Positions 39,126 through 47,533 of a stretch of 64,000 bases of DNA are shown here, piece after piece. The notes under the pieces were generated by a model. The model was given only the letters and a program-made list of their open reading frames with translations, searched no databases and was not told the DNA's origin. The position numbers were made by a program, and so were the translations under genes. The stretch comes from Candidatus Streptomyces philanthi (GTDB lineage Bacteria; Actinomycetota; Actinomycetes; Streptomycetales; Streptomycetaceae): assembly GCA_018114805.1 (NCBI GenBank), contig CP073042.1, positions 1,550,001-1,614,000 on the forward strand. The letters run 5' to 3'. The stretch's first letter is position 1. Every line of letters begins with the position of its first letter.

Positions 39126-39650
39126 TCAGCCGCTGACGGCCAGGTCCGCCAAGTGCTTGAGAGAGTTGGAGAGGTGTTCCGGGCCGAACATCGGGAATTC
39201 CAGGTACTCACGGATGGACGGCGGCACCTCGGTCCGGTCGTAGGTGAGCGTCACCTCCGTCTCGGACGGGCCAAGCGGCACCAGGTCGTACCGCCAGAAC
39301 CAACCGCCGAACGCCAGCCGGCCGTCCTCCTTCTCCTCCCCCGTCAGCCAACCGATGGCGCGCGGCGCGTCCAGCACGTGCACCTTGTTGGCCACCCGGT
39401 AGTGACCGTTGGGGTGATTGGGGTGGTACATGGCCATCCGTAAGATCTGCCCCTCCTCGGCCAGCGGCGCCCGCTCGACGGCCTCCTGCACCCACCCGGT
39501 GCCGTCGATCGCCGCGTGCGTCGCCGGGTCCGCCAACACGGCGAACACCCGCTCGGCGGGCACGGCGACCGTCAGCGTGGCGCTCACGTACTCCCGTTCC
39601 CTGCCCTTGTCCTGTTCACGGCTCTGTTCCTGGCTTGCTCCCTGGCCCAC
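39126..39650 (-). CDS. SRPBCC-family (START-like fold) protein
   Basis: A 174-residue SRPBCC/polyketide-cyclase-like protein: SATLTVAVPAERVFAVLADP at the N-terminal strand and helix, GWVQEAVERAPLAEEGQILR, VHVLDAPRAIGWLTGEE, WFWRYDLVPLGPSETEVTL, and a C-terminal helix (EHLSNSLKHLADLAVSG). It is a ligand-binding fold with no fixed reaction. GTG 39650 has a GAGGAG site. A later GTG at 39587 would remove a Gln/Glu/Arg-rich extension of 21 residues. It borders an accessory gene group. Specific ligand unknown. Confidence 0.8.
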   Translation of the reverse strand: MGQGASQEQSREQDKGREREYVSATLTVAVPAERVFAVLADPATHAAIDGTGWVQEAVERAPLAEEGQILRMAMYHPNHPNGHYRVANKVHVLDAPRAIGWLTGEEKEDGRLAFGGWFWRYDLVPLGPSETEVTLTYDRTEVPPSIREYLEFPMFGPEHLSNSLKHLADLAVSG

Positions 39651-39698
39651 GGTCTGCGGCTCCTCGTCGTCTCGTCCGTGTCTTTCCGCCTGTCGCGA

Positions 39699-40298
39699 TC
39701 ACGGTAGGCGACGCCGTACGCGAGCCAACGTCACGACTCGGGGCCGGGAGTTGCGCCGGTCGCGTGAGGCTGGGCGTCGGGCGTGCCACCCGTGGTGGGG
39801 CGCGGGGTGCGGCGCCGTACCGCCCGTGGGCGACGTGTGCACGATGAACGCCGGGATCGCCGCGACCGCCGCGCCCAGGGCCGAGGCCAGACCCACGTCG
39901 TCGGCCAGCGCGTCCTTACCGGCCCAGCGCCGCTGGTGCGGGCAGGCGGGTGAGCCAGCGCAGCGGGCCCCTTCCGTCGCGGGGACGTCATCGCCGGCCG
40001 CCCAGCCACCGTCGACGATGACGATCAGCTCCTCCGGCTCCCGCCCCGGGGGCACCCGCTGGTCGACGGCCAGGACGCGGTGGGCGTTCGGCAGTGTCAG
40101 GCCGAGTGCGTACGCGACACGTCCCGCCGCTGACATGAGCGGTTCGCGCGGACGCAGCAGCACGCCGGGTACCTGCCAGGGGCCCGCGCCCGTACGGACC
40201 TGCAACACGCGCGGCCAGCCCGCCGAGAGGTCGCCGGGGTGGTCAGGGTCGCGTGGCCGCCACACCAACAGGCTCACGCGTAGCTGCCGTTCCGTCAT
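39699..40298 (-). CDS. Nudix-like protein with degenerate Nudix box
   Basis: A ~199-residue protein: MTERQLRVSLLVWRPRDPDH, then GPWQVPGVLLRPREPLMSAA, ALGLTLPNAHRVLAVDQRVP and ELIVIVDGGW. The strand order resembles a Nudix fold, but the REXXEE catalytic glutamates are not visible, so hydrolase activity is doubtful. A Cys pair (CAGSPACPHQRRW) lies near the middle. The start overlaps the upstream stop by 4 nt (ATGA), making it the third gene of a tight operon. The last ~35 residues are Arg-rich and may be an artefact of a frame change near 39740. Confidence 0.55.
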   Translation of the reverse strand: MTERQLRVSLLVWRPRDPDHPGDLSAGWPRVLQVRTGAGPWQVPGVLLRPREPLMSAAGRVAYALGLTLPNAHRVLAVDQRVPPGREPEELIVIVDGGWAAGDDVPATEGARCAGSPACPHQRRWAGKDALADDVGLASALGAAVAAIPAFIVHTSPTGGTAPHPAPHHGWHARRPASRDRRNSRPRVVTLARVRRRLP

Positions 40299-40721
40299 TC
40301 CGCCCCTCCCGTGCCTCGTCGCCACTCCTCCACGCCCAGGCCACAGTCCTCGGGGGCCTTGCCGTTCGTCGTCATCACCCCGACCGCGTCCGCTCCGTCC
40401 GACCAGAGGAAGCTGCCCGGCCCGGTCAGCGCGTCCAGGGCGAGTTGGCCGCGGTGCGCGTTGGGGCCGCAGGTCACCGGCGTCGAGACCGGTGGGATCG
40501 AACAGGCTCAGCTCGTAGGCGTGCTGGAACGCGCAGTCCGACACCGGCAGCCACCCGCGCCCGCCATCCGCGAGGAAGAACCGCAACACGCAGCCCTGCG
40601 CGGTGCGTACGGTGTGCTGTCCGGTGAGCACGGCGTAGCGCGGGCCGAGGTCGTGTGGATCGCCACCAGACGACGCGGCGGTGTCGCTCTCGGCTGAGGC
40701 GGAAACGGAGGCACTACTCAT
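40295..40721 (-). CDS. Hypothetical protein, accessory operon (one frameshift)
   Basis: About 142 residues after repair; no family recognised. The N-terminal part from ATG 40721 (MSSASVSASAESDTAASSGG) leads to LGPRYAVLTGQHTVRTAQG, LRFFLADGGRGWLPVSDCAF and YELSLFDPTGLDAGDL. The frame then shifts at about 40472-40480, and the next frame continues CGPNAHRGQLALDALTGPGS to GVEEWRRGTGGAE. Start and stop both overlap neighbours (8 nt upstream, 4 nt downstream), which supports a real coupled operon. No signal peptide. Confidence 0.55.
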
Positions 40722-40995
40722 CGGCCGCACTCGCCTCGACCGCCGCCTTGGACGCGGCCTCTGGCCCTCGCCGGCTGCCCGCACGGTGGCGCGGGCACTG
40801 GCACGGGGCCCATGCCGCGGGACCGTACTGGTCGTCACATTGGCCGGAGGTTACGGAATCGGGGTCGACGGAGATGGTGGTGCTGACAGCAACGGGGGCC
40901 GGCTGTTCACCCGGCCGCTGCCGGTAGACCTTCATGGTCATCGTGTGCTGCACAGTCAGGCTCATTCCTGGCGGGAGCTTCCAGCGCTTGCACAC
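40714..40995 (-). CDS. Small hypothetical protein, first gene of accessory operon
   Basis: Up to 93 residues from GTG 40995, or 83 from ATG 40965 (MSLTVQHTMTMKVYRQRPGE). It contains a Cys-rich middle (GQCDDQYGPAAWAPCQCPRH) and an Ala/Glu-rich end. The stop overlaps the next start (ATGAGTAG), which is the main reason to accept it as a gene. It is divergent from the XRE regulator with a 154-bp promoter gap. Not recognised; the cysteines could bind metal. Confidence 0.5.
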   Translation of the reverse strand: MCKRWKLPPGMSLTVQHTMTMKVYRQRPGEQPAPVAVSTTISVDPDSVTSGQCDDQYGPAAWAPCQCPRHRAGSRRGPEAASKAAVEASAADE

Positions 40996-41149
40996 GGTGG
41001 GCCGGGACGTGGTGGGATGCCACCGTCACGCCGATCACCGTGCGCACTCGGACGATCACCAGAATTGCCAACCCTTACGGATGCCGCGTCCCCGAACGCA
41101 AGACATCCGCAACGATTCCCCGTTACGGTGCGAGAAGGCCCAAAAGTCC

Positions 41150-41920
41150 ATGGGAGACCTCTTGAATAGTGCTCTGCTAGACGTTATGGGACGCAAGAAG
41201 CTGTCATCGCGCCAGCTAGCCATGCGGGTCGGAGTCACCACGAAGACCGTGGAACGATGGATCGCGAACGCTGCCCTCGTTCCTCACGCGAGAAACGCCG
41301 CTGATACCTGCCGTGTGCTGGGGGTTGAACGAAGCATGCTGTGGCCCGCCGCCGTACGGGGCGCCTTGAAGACAGGCCCCGATCGAGAAATCGTCGCCGT
41401 CTACCCCTACCGTTCCGCCTGCCCCTCCACCGTCTGGGGCGAGTTGATCGCTCAGGCACGGGAGGAGATCACGTTCGCTGGGTTCACGAACTACTTCCTG
41501 TGGACGCAGCAGCACCACTTCGCACGCACCATCACGGAGAAGTTGCGAGCCGGTTGCCGCGTGCGCTTTCTGCTGGGCGACCCGGACAGCCCTACGACAC
41601 GACAGCGGGAGGAGGTGGAGAACAGCGCCCTCAGCGTCTCAGCGCGGATCAAGGTGACCCTCACCGAGTTGGACAAGCTGACGGACAGTGGCATCGAGAC
41701 GCGGTTCAGCAGCCCCGCCGACGCGCTGTCCCACATCTCACTCAGCGTCTTCCGCTTCGACTCCGAGGCGCTGGTCACCCCTCATCTCGCCTCAGGGGCT
41801 GGCCATGACTCGCCGCTCCTCCAGCTACGTCGGCACGAGGCCGGCGGCATGTTCGACCGGTTCTGCCTGCACCACGTGGAACAGATCTGGGAACGCGGGC
41901 GGCCCTCGCCGGACGGCTGA
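41150..41920 (+). CDS. XRE-family regulator with C-terminal DUF5919/PLD-like domain
   Basis: A 256-residue protein. Residues ~1-70 hold a Cro/C1-type helix-turn-helix (LSSRQLAMRVGVTTKTVERW). The C-terminal ~170 residues (FAGFTNYFLWTQQHHFARTI, RAGCRVRFLLGDPDSPTTRQ, HHVEQIWERG) match the DUF5919-type domain often fused to such regulators. ATG 41150 is in the conserved MGDLLNSALLDVMGRK; the upstream GAGAAGG is 11 nt away. Codon use is less GC-rich than in flanking genes, suggesting later acquisition. It probably controls the divergent three-gene operon, itself, or the methyltransferase genes it converges on. Confidence 0.75.
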   Translation: MGDLLNSALLDVMGRKKLSSRQLAMRVGVTTKTVERWIANAALVPHARNAADTCRVLGVERSMLWPAAVRGALKTGPDREIVAVYPYRSACPSTVWGELIAQAREEITFAGFTNYFLWTQQHHFARTITEKLRAGCRVRFLLGDPDSPTTRQREEVENSALSVSARIKVTLTELDKLTDSGIETRFSSPADALSHISLSVFRFDSEALVTPHLASGAGHDSPLLQLRRHEAGGMFDRFCLHHVEQIWERGRPSPDG

Positions 41921-41993
41921 ACGCACCCCGGAGCCCACGCGCGCGCCCGCCACAACCGCGCGCCCGGGAAGTGCTCCGGGGAGCGCGATCGAC

Positions 41994-43112
41994 TCACCAC
42001 CCCTCGGCCGGCGGAGGCTCCCGCTCGACCCACCACCGCCTCCCCGTCTCCGGATCACCGCTCCAGACGTACTGCTCCTCGCGGGTGCGGGTCATGCCGA
42101 AGTCGTACACCGTGGGCGAGCCGGCCTGTTGCCAGTCGCGCCAGGCGGCGTCGAGTTCGGCGGCGAGGCGGCGCGGGCCGCCCTGGTAGGCGAGGGTGGG
42201 TCCGTCGGCCGGGCTGACGATGGTCGCCCAGGACGAGTGGCCGTCGTGCAGCCAGGCGGTCGCTGGCCGGTCGGGCGCGCCTCGGTGCGCACCCGTACGT
42301 CGGGCAGGGTGACCCGCAGGGCGAACAGGAGGTTGGCGTCAGTGTGCAGTGAGGCCAGGTCGTCCCGTGCCATCGGGGTCTCCTCGTCCGGCGGGGCGGC
42401 TCCCCTGACCGTCTCCCACGGCCGGCCCTGGTCCGTTCCGCGACTGGGCATGAAGGTCGCCAGCCCCTGCATCCAACCGCTCGCCGAGCGGCCGTCGGCG
42501 GCGACGGTCAGGGCGATGTGACCGAGCCGCCCCCACGGGGCCACGATCCGGCCGCCGGGTCGCGTCTGCTCGACCCAGGCCCAGGGGACGAGGTCGACGG
42601 CGTAGGTGGCCATGACCCACCCGGTCGAAGCGGCCGTGCGCGGGTGCTCCGCGCGTTCCGTCGCCAGTCAGCACGGTGACGCGGGCACCGGCCGCGAACA
42701 CGTTCCGCCGCGCGAGGTCGGACAGTCGGGGGTCGGCCTCGATGGTGGTGACCCGTCCGTCGGGGCCGACGCCGTGTGCCATGAGCGCTGCGTTGCGCCC
42801 CGTAGCCGCGCCGAGTTCGAGGACGGCATGGCCCAGCTCCAGCATCAGGGAGTCGAGCATGTCGGCCACCACCGCCTCACAGCTCAGGCTGGAGGTGGGG
42901 AGGCCGTCCGTCACCTGGATGACGGTGGAGTCGTACGGGCCACCGTAGACGAGGCCAGCCCACCGGCCCGGGCTCGCGGCCCGGTCGACGGGCTCGTACG
43001 CGTGGCCGGTCCAGGCGCGGAGCCGGTCCGGGGCAAAGGCGTGGCGCGGTAGCGCCCGCATGGCGGGGCGGACCCACGGGGAGTCCGCAGGCCACAGGCC
43101 CTTGCTCGTCAT
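41994..43112 (-). pseudogene. PCMT-like SAM-dependent methyltransferase, two compensating frameshifts
   Basis: About 372 residues after repair. The N-terminus from ATG 43112 (MTSKGLWPADSPWVRPAMRA) has LPRHAFAPDRL, then GLPTSSLSCEAVVADMLDSL, and the SAM motif LELGAATGRNAALMA with VTTIEADPRLSDLARRNV. This is the layout of protein-isoaspartate methyltransferase-like enzymes, some of which modify ribosomal peptides. One extra G near 42613 and one missing G near 42255 move the frame out and back. The middle piece (MATYAVDLVPWAWVEQTRPG) and the C-terminal piece (YDFGMTRTREEQYVWSGDPE) are clear. It lies 51 nt after a 37-residue peptide gene. Confidence 0.7.
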
Positions 43113-43162
43113 GGCGTTGGCCAACCGGGCCTGGCGGCGGCGGAGTCGGGGCAGGGGTACGG

Positions 43163-43276
43163 CTACTTCCGCCGGTTGCCCGAGGGCGGTGGCGGGTCCG
43201 GCACCTCCCCGTCGGAGTTGCCGGGCGGCGGCTTCCCCTGGCAGGGGTCCGGGTCCGGCTTGCGGTGATCGCCCAT
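43163..43276 (-). CDS. 37-residue Pro/Asp-rich peptide upstream of the methyltransferase
   Basis: ATG 43276 sits behind AGAAGGGGCGCC (AAGG, 6 nt spacing), giving a 37-residue peptide that begins MGDHRKPDPDPCQGKPPPGN and ends PPPPSGNRRK. It has a single Cys, eleven Pro and several Asp, and no hydrophobic segment. The peptide is followed after 51 nt by the PCMT-like methyltransferase on the same strand. Coding status is supported by the ribosome site, spacing and non-random composition, but not by homology known to me. It could be a modified-peptide precursor, a small regulator or an accessory subunit. Confidence 0.5.
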   Translation of the reverse strand: MGDHRKPDPDPCQGKPPPGNSDGEVPDPPPPSGNRRK

Positions 43277-43473
43277 GGCGCCCCTTCTGGCTGTCCTCCC
43301 GGTTGGAGGCTGACACCAGCATGGGGGTGGGTAGGCGGCCGAGGTCCGCGAAGGACAGAAGTGGCCATCAATCGATCACCGACGGCCGCGATGGCGCAAC
43401 GCCCAACCACGCGCGGTCAGACGGCCGTGCCGGGGCGGGGCGAGCCAGGCCAGCTTCAGCCCAGCCCCAGCCG

Positions 43474-44739
43474 CTACCGCCTGCTCTTCCCGTCCAGCGC
43501 CTCGAACGTGGCGATCGACGGGCCCCGGCGGGCCCGCAGGTCGCGGGAGAGGTCCTCTGCCTCGCGGAGCACCCGGACCGCGTTCTTCCAGGTCAGCTTG
43601 GTGAGGTCGGCCTCCGACCAGCCACGGTCGAGGAGTTCGGCGATGAGGGTGGGGTAGCCGGAGACGTCGGCGAGGTCGGCGGGGGTGAAGGCGACGCCGT
43701 CGTAGTCGCCACCGATACCCAGGTGGTCGACGCCCGCGACCTCGCGCATGTGGTCCAGGTGGTCGGCGACCGTCTTGGCCGTGGCCAGCGGGCGCGGGTT
43801 CGCCGCCTCGAAGGCGCGCTGCACCCGCATGCCCTCGGCGGAGGTGTCCAGCGAGTGCAGGCCGTTGGCGCTCATGTTGGCGTCGGCGGCCAGGGTCCAC
43901 TCGATGGCCTCGGGCAGGATGAACTTCGGTACGAACGTCACCATCGCCACGCCGCCGTTGGCGGGCAGTTGCTCGAGGACGCCGTCGGGGATGTTGCGGA
44001 CGTGGTCACAGACGGACCGCGCCGACGAGTGCGAGAAGATCACCGGGGCCTCGCTGGTGCGCAGCGCGGCCCGCATCGTCGCGGGGGCCACGCGGGAGAG
44101 GTCCACGAGCATGCCGAGGCGGTTCATCTCGCGCACGACCTCGTGTCGGAAGGGGCTGAGGCCGCGCACGCCCGGGTCGTCGGTGGCCGAGTCCGCCCAG
44201 GGCACGTTGTCGTTGTGGGTGAGCGTCATGTAGCGGACGCCCAGTTCGTACAGGGCGCGCAGCGTGCCCAGCGAGCAGTCGATGGAGTGGCCGCCCTCGG
44301 CGCCCATGAGCGAGGCGATCCGGCCCTCGGCGCGGGCCGCCTCCATATCGTCGGCGGTCAGGGCGAGCCGCAGGTCGTCGGGGTAGCGGTCGACGAAGCG
44401 GCGTACGACGTCGATCTGTTCGAGGGTCGCGCTGACCGCCTGGTCGCCGGCGTAGTCGGAGCGTACGAACACCGACCAAAACTGCGCGCCGAGACCGCCG
44501 GCCCGCATGCGCGGGATGTCCGTGTGCTGGTGGGCGCTCAGGTCAGTGGCGAGGTCGCGCTCGTCGAGGTCGTAGCCGATCTCCCGGAGCGCCCAGGGCA
44601 GGTCGTTGTGACCGTCGACCACGGGGTACTCGGCGAGCAGTTCGCGGGCACGGGCCAGGAGTTCGGAGGCGGGGACGACCACGGCCGGACCCGATTCCGA
44701 CTGCTGCCCGTCGCTGGCGCCTTCACGTGACACGGTCAC
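43474..44739 (-). CDS. Membrane dipeptidase (peptidase family M19)
   Basis: A 421-residue zinc dipeptidase of the renal-dipeptidase type (amidohydrolase TIM barrel). Metal-site motifs are [20 protein letters not shown] (HxD), [20 protein letters not shown] (bridging Glu), [14 protein letters not shown] and [16 protein letters not shown] 44739 gives [13 protein letters not shown] 44733 is an alternative. No signal peptide, so it is cytoplasmic despite the family name. It hydrolyses dipeptides, possibly D-containing. It lies downstream of the purK-purE pair in the same direction, separated by 305 bp. The frame is intact. Confidence 0.92.
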   Translation of the reverse strand: MTVSREGASDGQQSESGPAVVVPASELLARARELLAEYPVVDGHNDLPWALREIGYDLDERDLATDLSAHQHTDIPRMRAGGLGAQFWSVFVRSDYAGDQAVSATLEQIDVVRRFVDRYPDDLRLALTADDMEAARAEGRIASLMGAEGGHSIDCSLGTLRALYELGVRYMTLTHNDNVPWADSATDDPGVRGLSPFRHEVVREMNRLGMLVDLSRVAPATMRAALRTSEAPVIFSHSSARSVCDHVRNIPDGVLEQLPANGGVAMVTFVPKFILPEAIEWTLAADANMSANGLHSLDTSAEGMRVQRAFEAANPRPLATAKTVADHLDHMREVAGVDHLGIGGDYDGVAFTPADLADVSGYPTLIAELLDRGWSEADLTKLTWKNAVRVLREAEDLSRDLRARRGPSIATFEALDGKSRR

Positions 44740-45044
44740 TCACATCCCCATCGTCGCTGTCGCGCGCCGTCGCGGCGCGCGCGGTCGTGCGGTCGCCGGC
44801 GGAGGTGCCGACGGTGGCGGCACCGTTCGGCGCTCCCGTGCTGACATCGTTTCCGCGGGTGCTGGGTTCCCCGGGCGGCCGCTAAACGGCGGCTGGCGGG
44901 CGGCCGGGGCGTCGCGGGCCCGCGCGGCGGGCCGCGGCGCGGGATGCCCGGTGGGGCGCGGGGCGGGCGCGCGGGGCGTACGGCGCGGCGCCACCGACCG
45001 GCGCGCGGAGGCCGGAACCGGCCGCCTCGCGCCGCCCGAGCCGA
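44740..45044. other. Intergenic region between purE and dipeptidase gene
   Basis: 305 bp, very GC-rich, with imperfect GCGCGCCG inverted repeats. The long open frame reading through it is an alternate frame of purE. No gene, promoter or terminator can be supported. Confidence 0.4.
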
Positions 45045-45569
45045 CTACTTCGCGAAGCCGAAGCCGCCCGAGCCCTCGACGCGGGCCCGCAGGCGCTTGC
45101 CCTTCTCGGTGGCCTGCTCGTTCAGCTCCTCCTGGAACTGCCGCATCCGGGCCAGCAGGTCCGGGTCGTACGCGGCGAGCACGCGGGCCGCGAGCAGGCC
45201 CGCGTTGCGGGCGCCGCCGACCGAGACCGTGGCGACCGGGACGCCCGCCGGCATCTGCACTATGGACAGCAACGAGTCCATGCCGTCCAGGTACTTCAGC
45301 GGCACCGGCACGCCGATGACCGGCAACGGCGTGACGGAGGCCAGCATCCCCGGCAGGTGGGCCGCGCCACCCGCGCCGGCGATGATCGCCTTGAGCCCCC
45401 GGTCCGCGGCCTGCTCCCCGTACGCGATCATCTCGCGGGGCATCCGGTGCGCGGAGACAACATCGAGCTCGTAGCCGATCTCGAACTCGTCCAGGGCCTT
45501 GGCGGCGGCTTCCATGACGGGCCAGTCGGAGTCGGACCCAATGACGATCCCAATGAGCGGCGAAGTCAT
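45045..45569 (-). CDS. purE: N5-carboxyaminoimidazole ribonucleotide mutase PurE
   Basis: A 174-residue class I PurE converting N5-CAIR to CAIR in purine biosynthesis. Motifs are [31 protein letters not shown] with the catalytic His, and [18 protein letters not shown] short Lys/Arg-rich C-terminal extension follows the core. Its ATG overlaps the purK stop by 4 nt (ATGA), so the pair is co-translated. The frame is intact. Confidence 0.97.
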   Translation of the reverse strand: MTSPLIGIVIGSDSDWPVMEAAAKALDEFEIGYELDVVSAHRMPREMIAYGEQAADRGLKAIIAGAGGAAHLPGMLASVTPLPVIGVPVPLKYLDGMDSLLSIVQMPAGVPVATVSVGGARNAGLLAARVLAAYDPDLLARMRQFQEELNEQATEKGKRLRARVEGSGGFGFAK

Positions 45570-46714
45570 TCCGTGATCGTTCCTCGCAGGTAACCGGCGG
45601 CATGGCTCGCGCGCTCGCGCACGTCGGCCAGGTCGTCGCCGTAGGTATTGACGTGGCCGACCTTGCGGCCGGGCTTCACATCCTTACCGTACATATGGAT
45701 CTTCAGGCCAGGGTCGCGCGCCATGCAGTGCAGGTAGGCCCCGTACATGTCGGGGTAGTCGCCGCCGAGGACGTTGGCCATCACGGTCCAGCGGGCGCGC
45801 GGGCGCGGGTCGCCCAGCGGCAGATCGAGCACGGCGCGCACGTGGTTGGCGAACTGCGAGGTGACGGCGCCGTCCTGGGTCCAGTGGCCCGAGTTGTGCG
45901 GGCGCATCGCCAGCTCGTTGACGAGCACCGCGGGGCCGTCGGGGGGCTGGACCTCGAAGAGTTCGACGGCCAGGTAGCCGGTGACGTCCAGTTCCTCGGC
46001 GATCCGCAGGGCGAGCTGCTGCGCGTGCGTGGACAGCTCGGGGTCCAGGTCGGGCGCGGGGGCGATGACCGTGTCGCAGACACCGTCCACCTGGATCGAC
46101 TCGACCACGGGGTACGCCACGGCCTGGCCGTGCGGCGAGCGCACCACGTTGGCCACCAGTTCGCGTACGAAGGGGAGCTTCTCCTCGGCCAGCACCGGCA
46201 CGCCGGCGCGGAACGGCTCGGCCGCCCCGGCCTCGTCGCGCACGACCCAGACGCCCTTGCCGTCGTAGCCGCCGCGCACCGTCTTCAGGACGACGGGGAA
46301 GCCGTCGCCCTCGGCGGCGAACCGGGCGACGTCGGCGGGGTCGGCGACGATCCGGTGGCGCGGGCACGGCACGCCGATCGCGTCGAGCCTGGCCCGCATG
46401 ACGCCCTTGTCCTGGGCGTGCACCAGCGCGCGTGAGCCGGGGCGGACCGCGATGCCGTCGGCCTCCAGGGCTCGCAGGTGCTCCATCGGCACGTGCTCGT
46501 GATCGAACGTGATCACGTCACAGCCTTGTGCGAAGCTACGAAGGGTCTCCAGATCGCGGTAGTCACCGACGACGACATCGCCGACGACCTGCGCCGCGGA
46601 GTCCATCGGGGTGTCGCTGAGGAGCTTGAACTTGACGCCGAGGGGGATGCCCGCCTCGTGCGTCATGCGCGCGAGCTGGCCCCCGCCGACCATGCCAATC
46701 ACAGGGAACGTCAC
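45566..46714 (-). CDS. purK: 5-(carboxyamino)imidazole ribonucleotide synthase PurK
   Basis: A 382-residue ATP-grasp enzyme making N5-CAIR from AIR, bicarbonate and ATP. The N-terminal [20 protein letters not shown] is the PurK hallmark. [18 protein letters not shown] is the ATP-grasp glycine loop. Toward the C-terminus are [20 protein letters not shown] and [20 protein letters not shown]. It starts at ATG 46714 and its stop overlaps purE. The frame is intact. The 171-bp gap to the divergent GtrA gene should hold its promoter. Confidence 0.97.
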   Translation of the reverse strand: MTFPVIGMVGGGQLARMTHEAGIPLGVKFKLLSDTPMDSAAQVVGDVVVGDYRDLETLRSFAQGCDVITFDHEHVPMEHLRALEADGIAVRPGSRALVHAQDKGVMRARLDAIGVPCPRHRIVADPADVARFAAEGDGFPVVLKTVRGGYDGKGVWVVRDEAGAAEPFRAGVPVLAEEKLPFVRELVANVVRSPHGQAVAYPVVESIQVDGVCDTVIAPAPDLDPELSTHAQQLALRIAEELDVTGYLAVELFEVQPPDGPAVLVNELAMRPHNSGHWTQDGAVTSQFANHVRAVLDLPLGDPRPRARWTVMANVLGGDYPDMYGAYLHCMARDPGLKIHMYGKDVKPGRKVGHVNTYGDDLADVRERASHAAGYLRGTITE

Positions 46715-46885
46715 CCACCCAGGGTAGCCGTATCAGCCAGCGGGCCCCGCGTGCGCTCGTAGGAACCTCCAAGGTGGGTCAGGGTCGTGATCCGCGATAC
46801 CCGGACGCGCCGCCGGCCGCGGCTGGTTAGCATGAGCGCAGATGGCGTAATGCCGACCACCGCGATACGGAGTAAGACGATCACT

Positions 46886-47401
46886 ATGAGTGAACGGCGC
46901 GCGCTGCGTATGCGGCTGGAACTGCTCATGCGCGAGGTCGCCAAGTTCGGCGCCGTGGGCGGTGTGGGCCTCCTCGTCAACCTCGCGGTCTTCAACCTCG
47001 TCCGGCACATGACCGAGCTGCCCGTGGTGCGTGCGAGCATCCTGGCGACGGTCGTCGCCATCACCTTCAACTACGTGGGCTTCCGGTACTTCACCTACCG
47101 GGACCGCGACAAGAGCGGCCGGGCCAAGGAACTGAGCCTGTTCCTGCTCTTCAGCGCGATCGGCCTGGTGATCGAGAACGGCATCCTCTACACCGCGACG
47201 TACGGCTTCGACTGGGACACCCCGCTGCAGAGCAACGTGTTCAAGTTCCTCGGCATCGGCATCGCGACCCTCTTCCGCTTCTGGTCGTACCGCACCTGGG
47301 TGTTCCGGGCGCTGCCCGCCCGCGAGGCGGTGCAGACAGCCGAGTCGTTCCTCACCACGGCCGAGCAGCGCGAGCGCACCCAGGCCGCCCGCGCCAAGTA
47401 G
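46886..47401 (+). CDS. GtrA family membrane protein
   Basis: A 171-residue GtrA-like protein with four hydrophobic helices: VAKFGAVGGVGLLVNLAVFN, IRAS/ILATVVAITFNYVGFRYF, LFLLFSAIGLVIENGILY, and VFKFLGIGIATLFRFWSY ending in RTWVF. GtrA proteins are thought to move lipid-linked sugars across the membrane for surface glycans. ATG 46886 (MSERRALRMR) was chosen over the longer frame from 46787; a GGAG lies 13 nt upstream. It is divergent from purK and convergent with the sensor-kinase gene. The frame is intact. Confidence 0.88.
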   Translation: MSERRALRMRLELLMREVAKFGAVGGVGLLVNLAVFNLVRHMTELPVVRASILATVVAITFNYVGFRYFTYRDRDKSGRAKELSLFLLFSAIGLVIENGILYTATYGFDWDTPLQSNVFKFLGIGIATLFRFWSYRTWVFRALPAREAVQTAESFLTTAEQRERTQAARAK

Positions 47402-47533
47402 CCCGACCACACGCCCCCGCGCCGCCTCGCCCCTGGCGCTCGTCTCGTACGCGCGGCCCGCGCCTCCTCCGCACGGCGCGCGCCTCCCCACGGACGACTC
47501 ACGCCTCGTACCTACGCGGCTGACACTCGCGGC

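Noticed and set aside
44740..45603. 287-codon minus-strand frame
   Set aside because: An alternate frame of purE extended into intergenic DNA.
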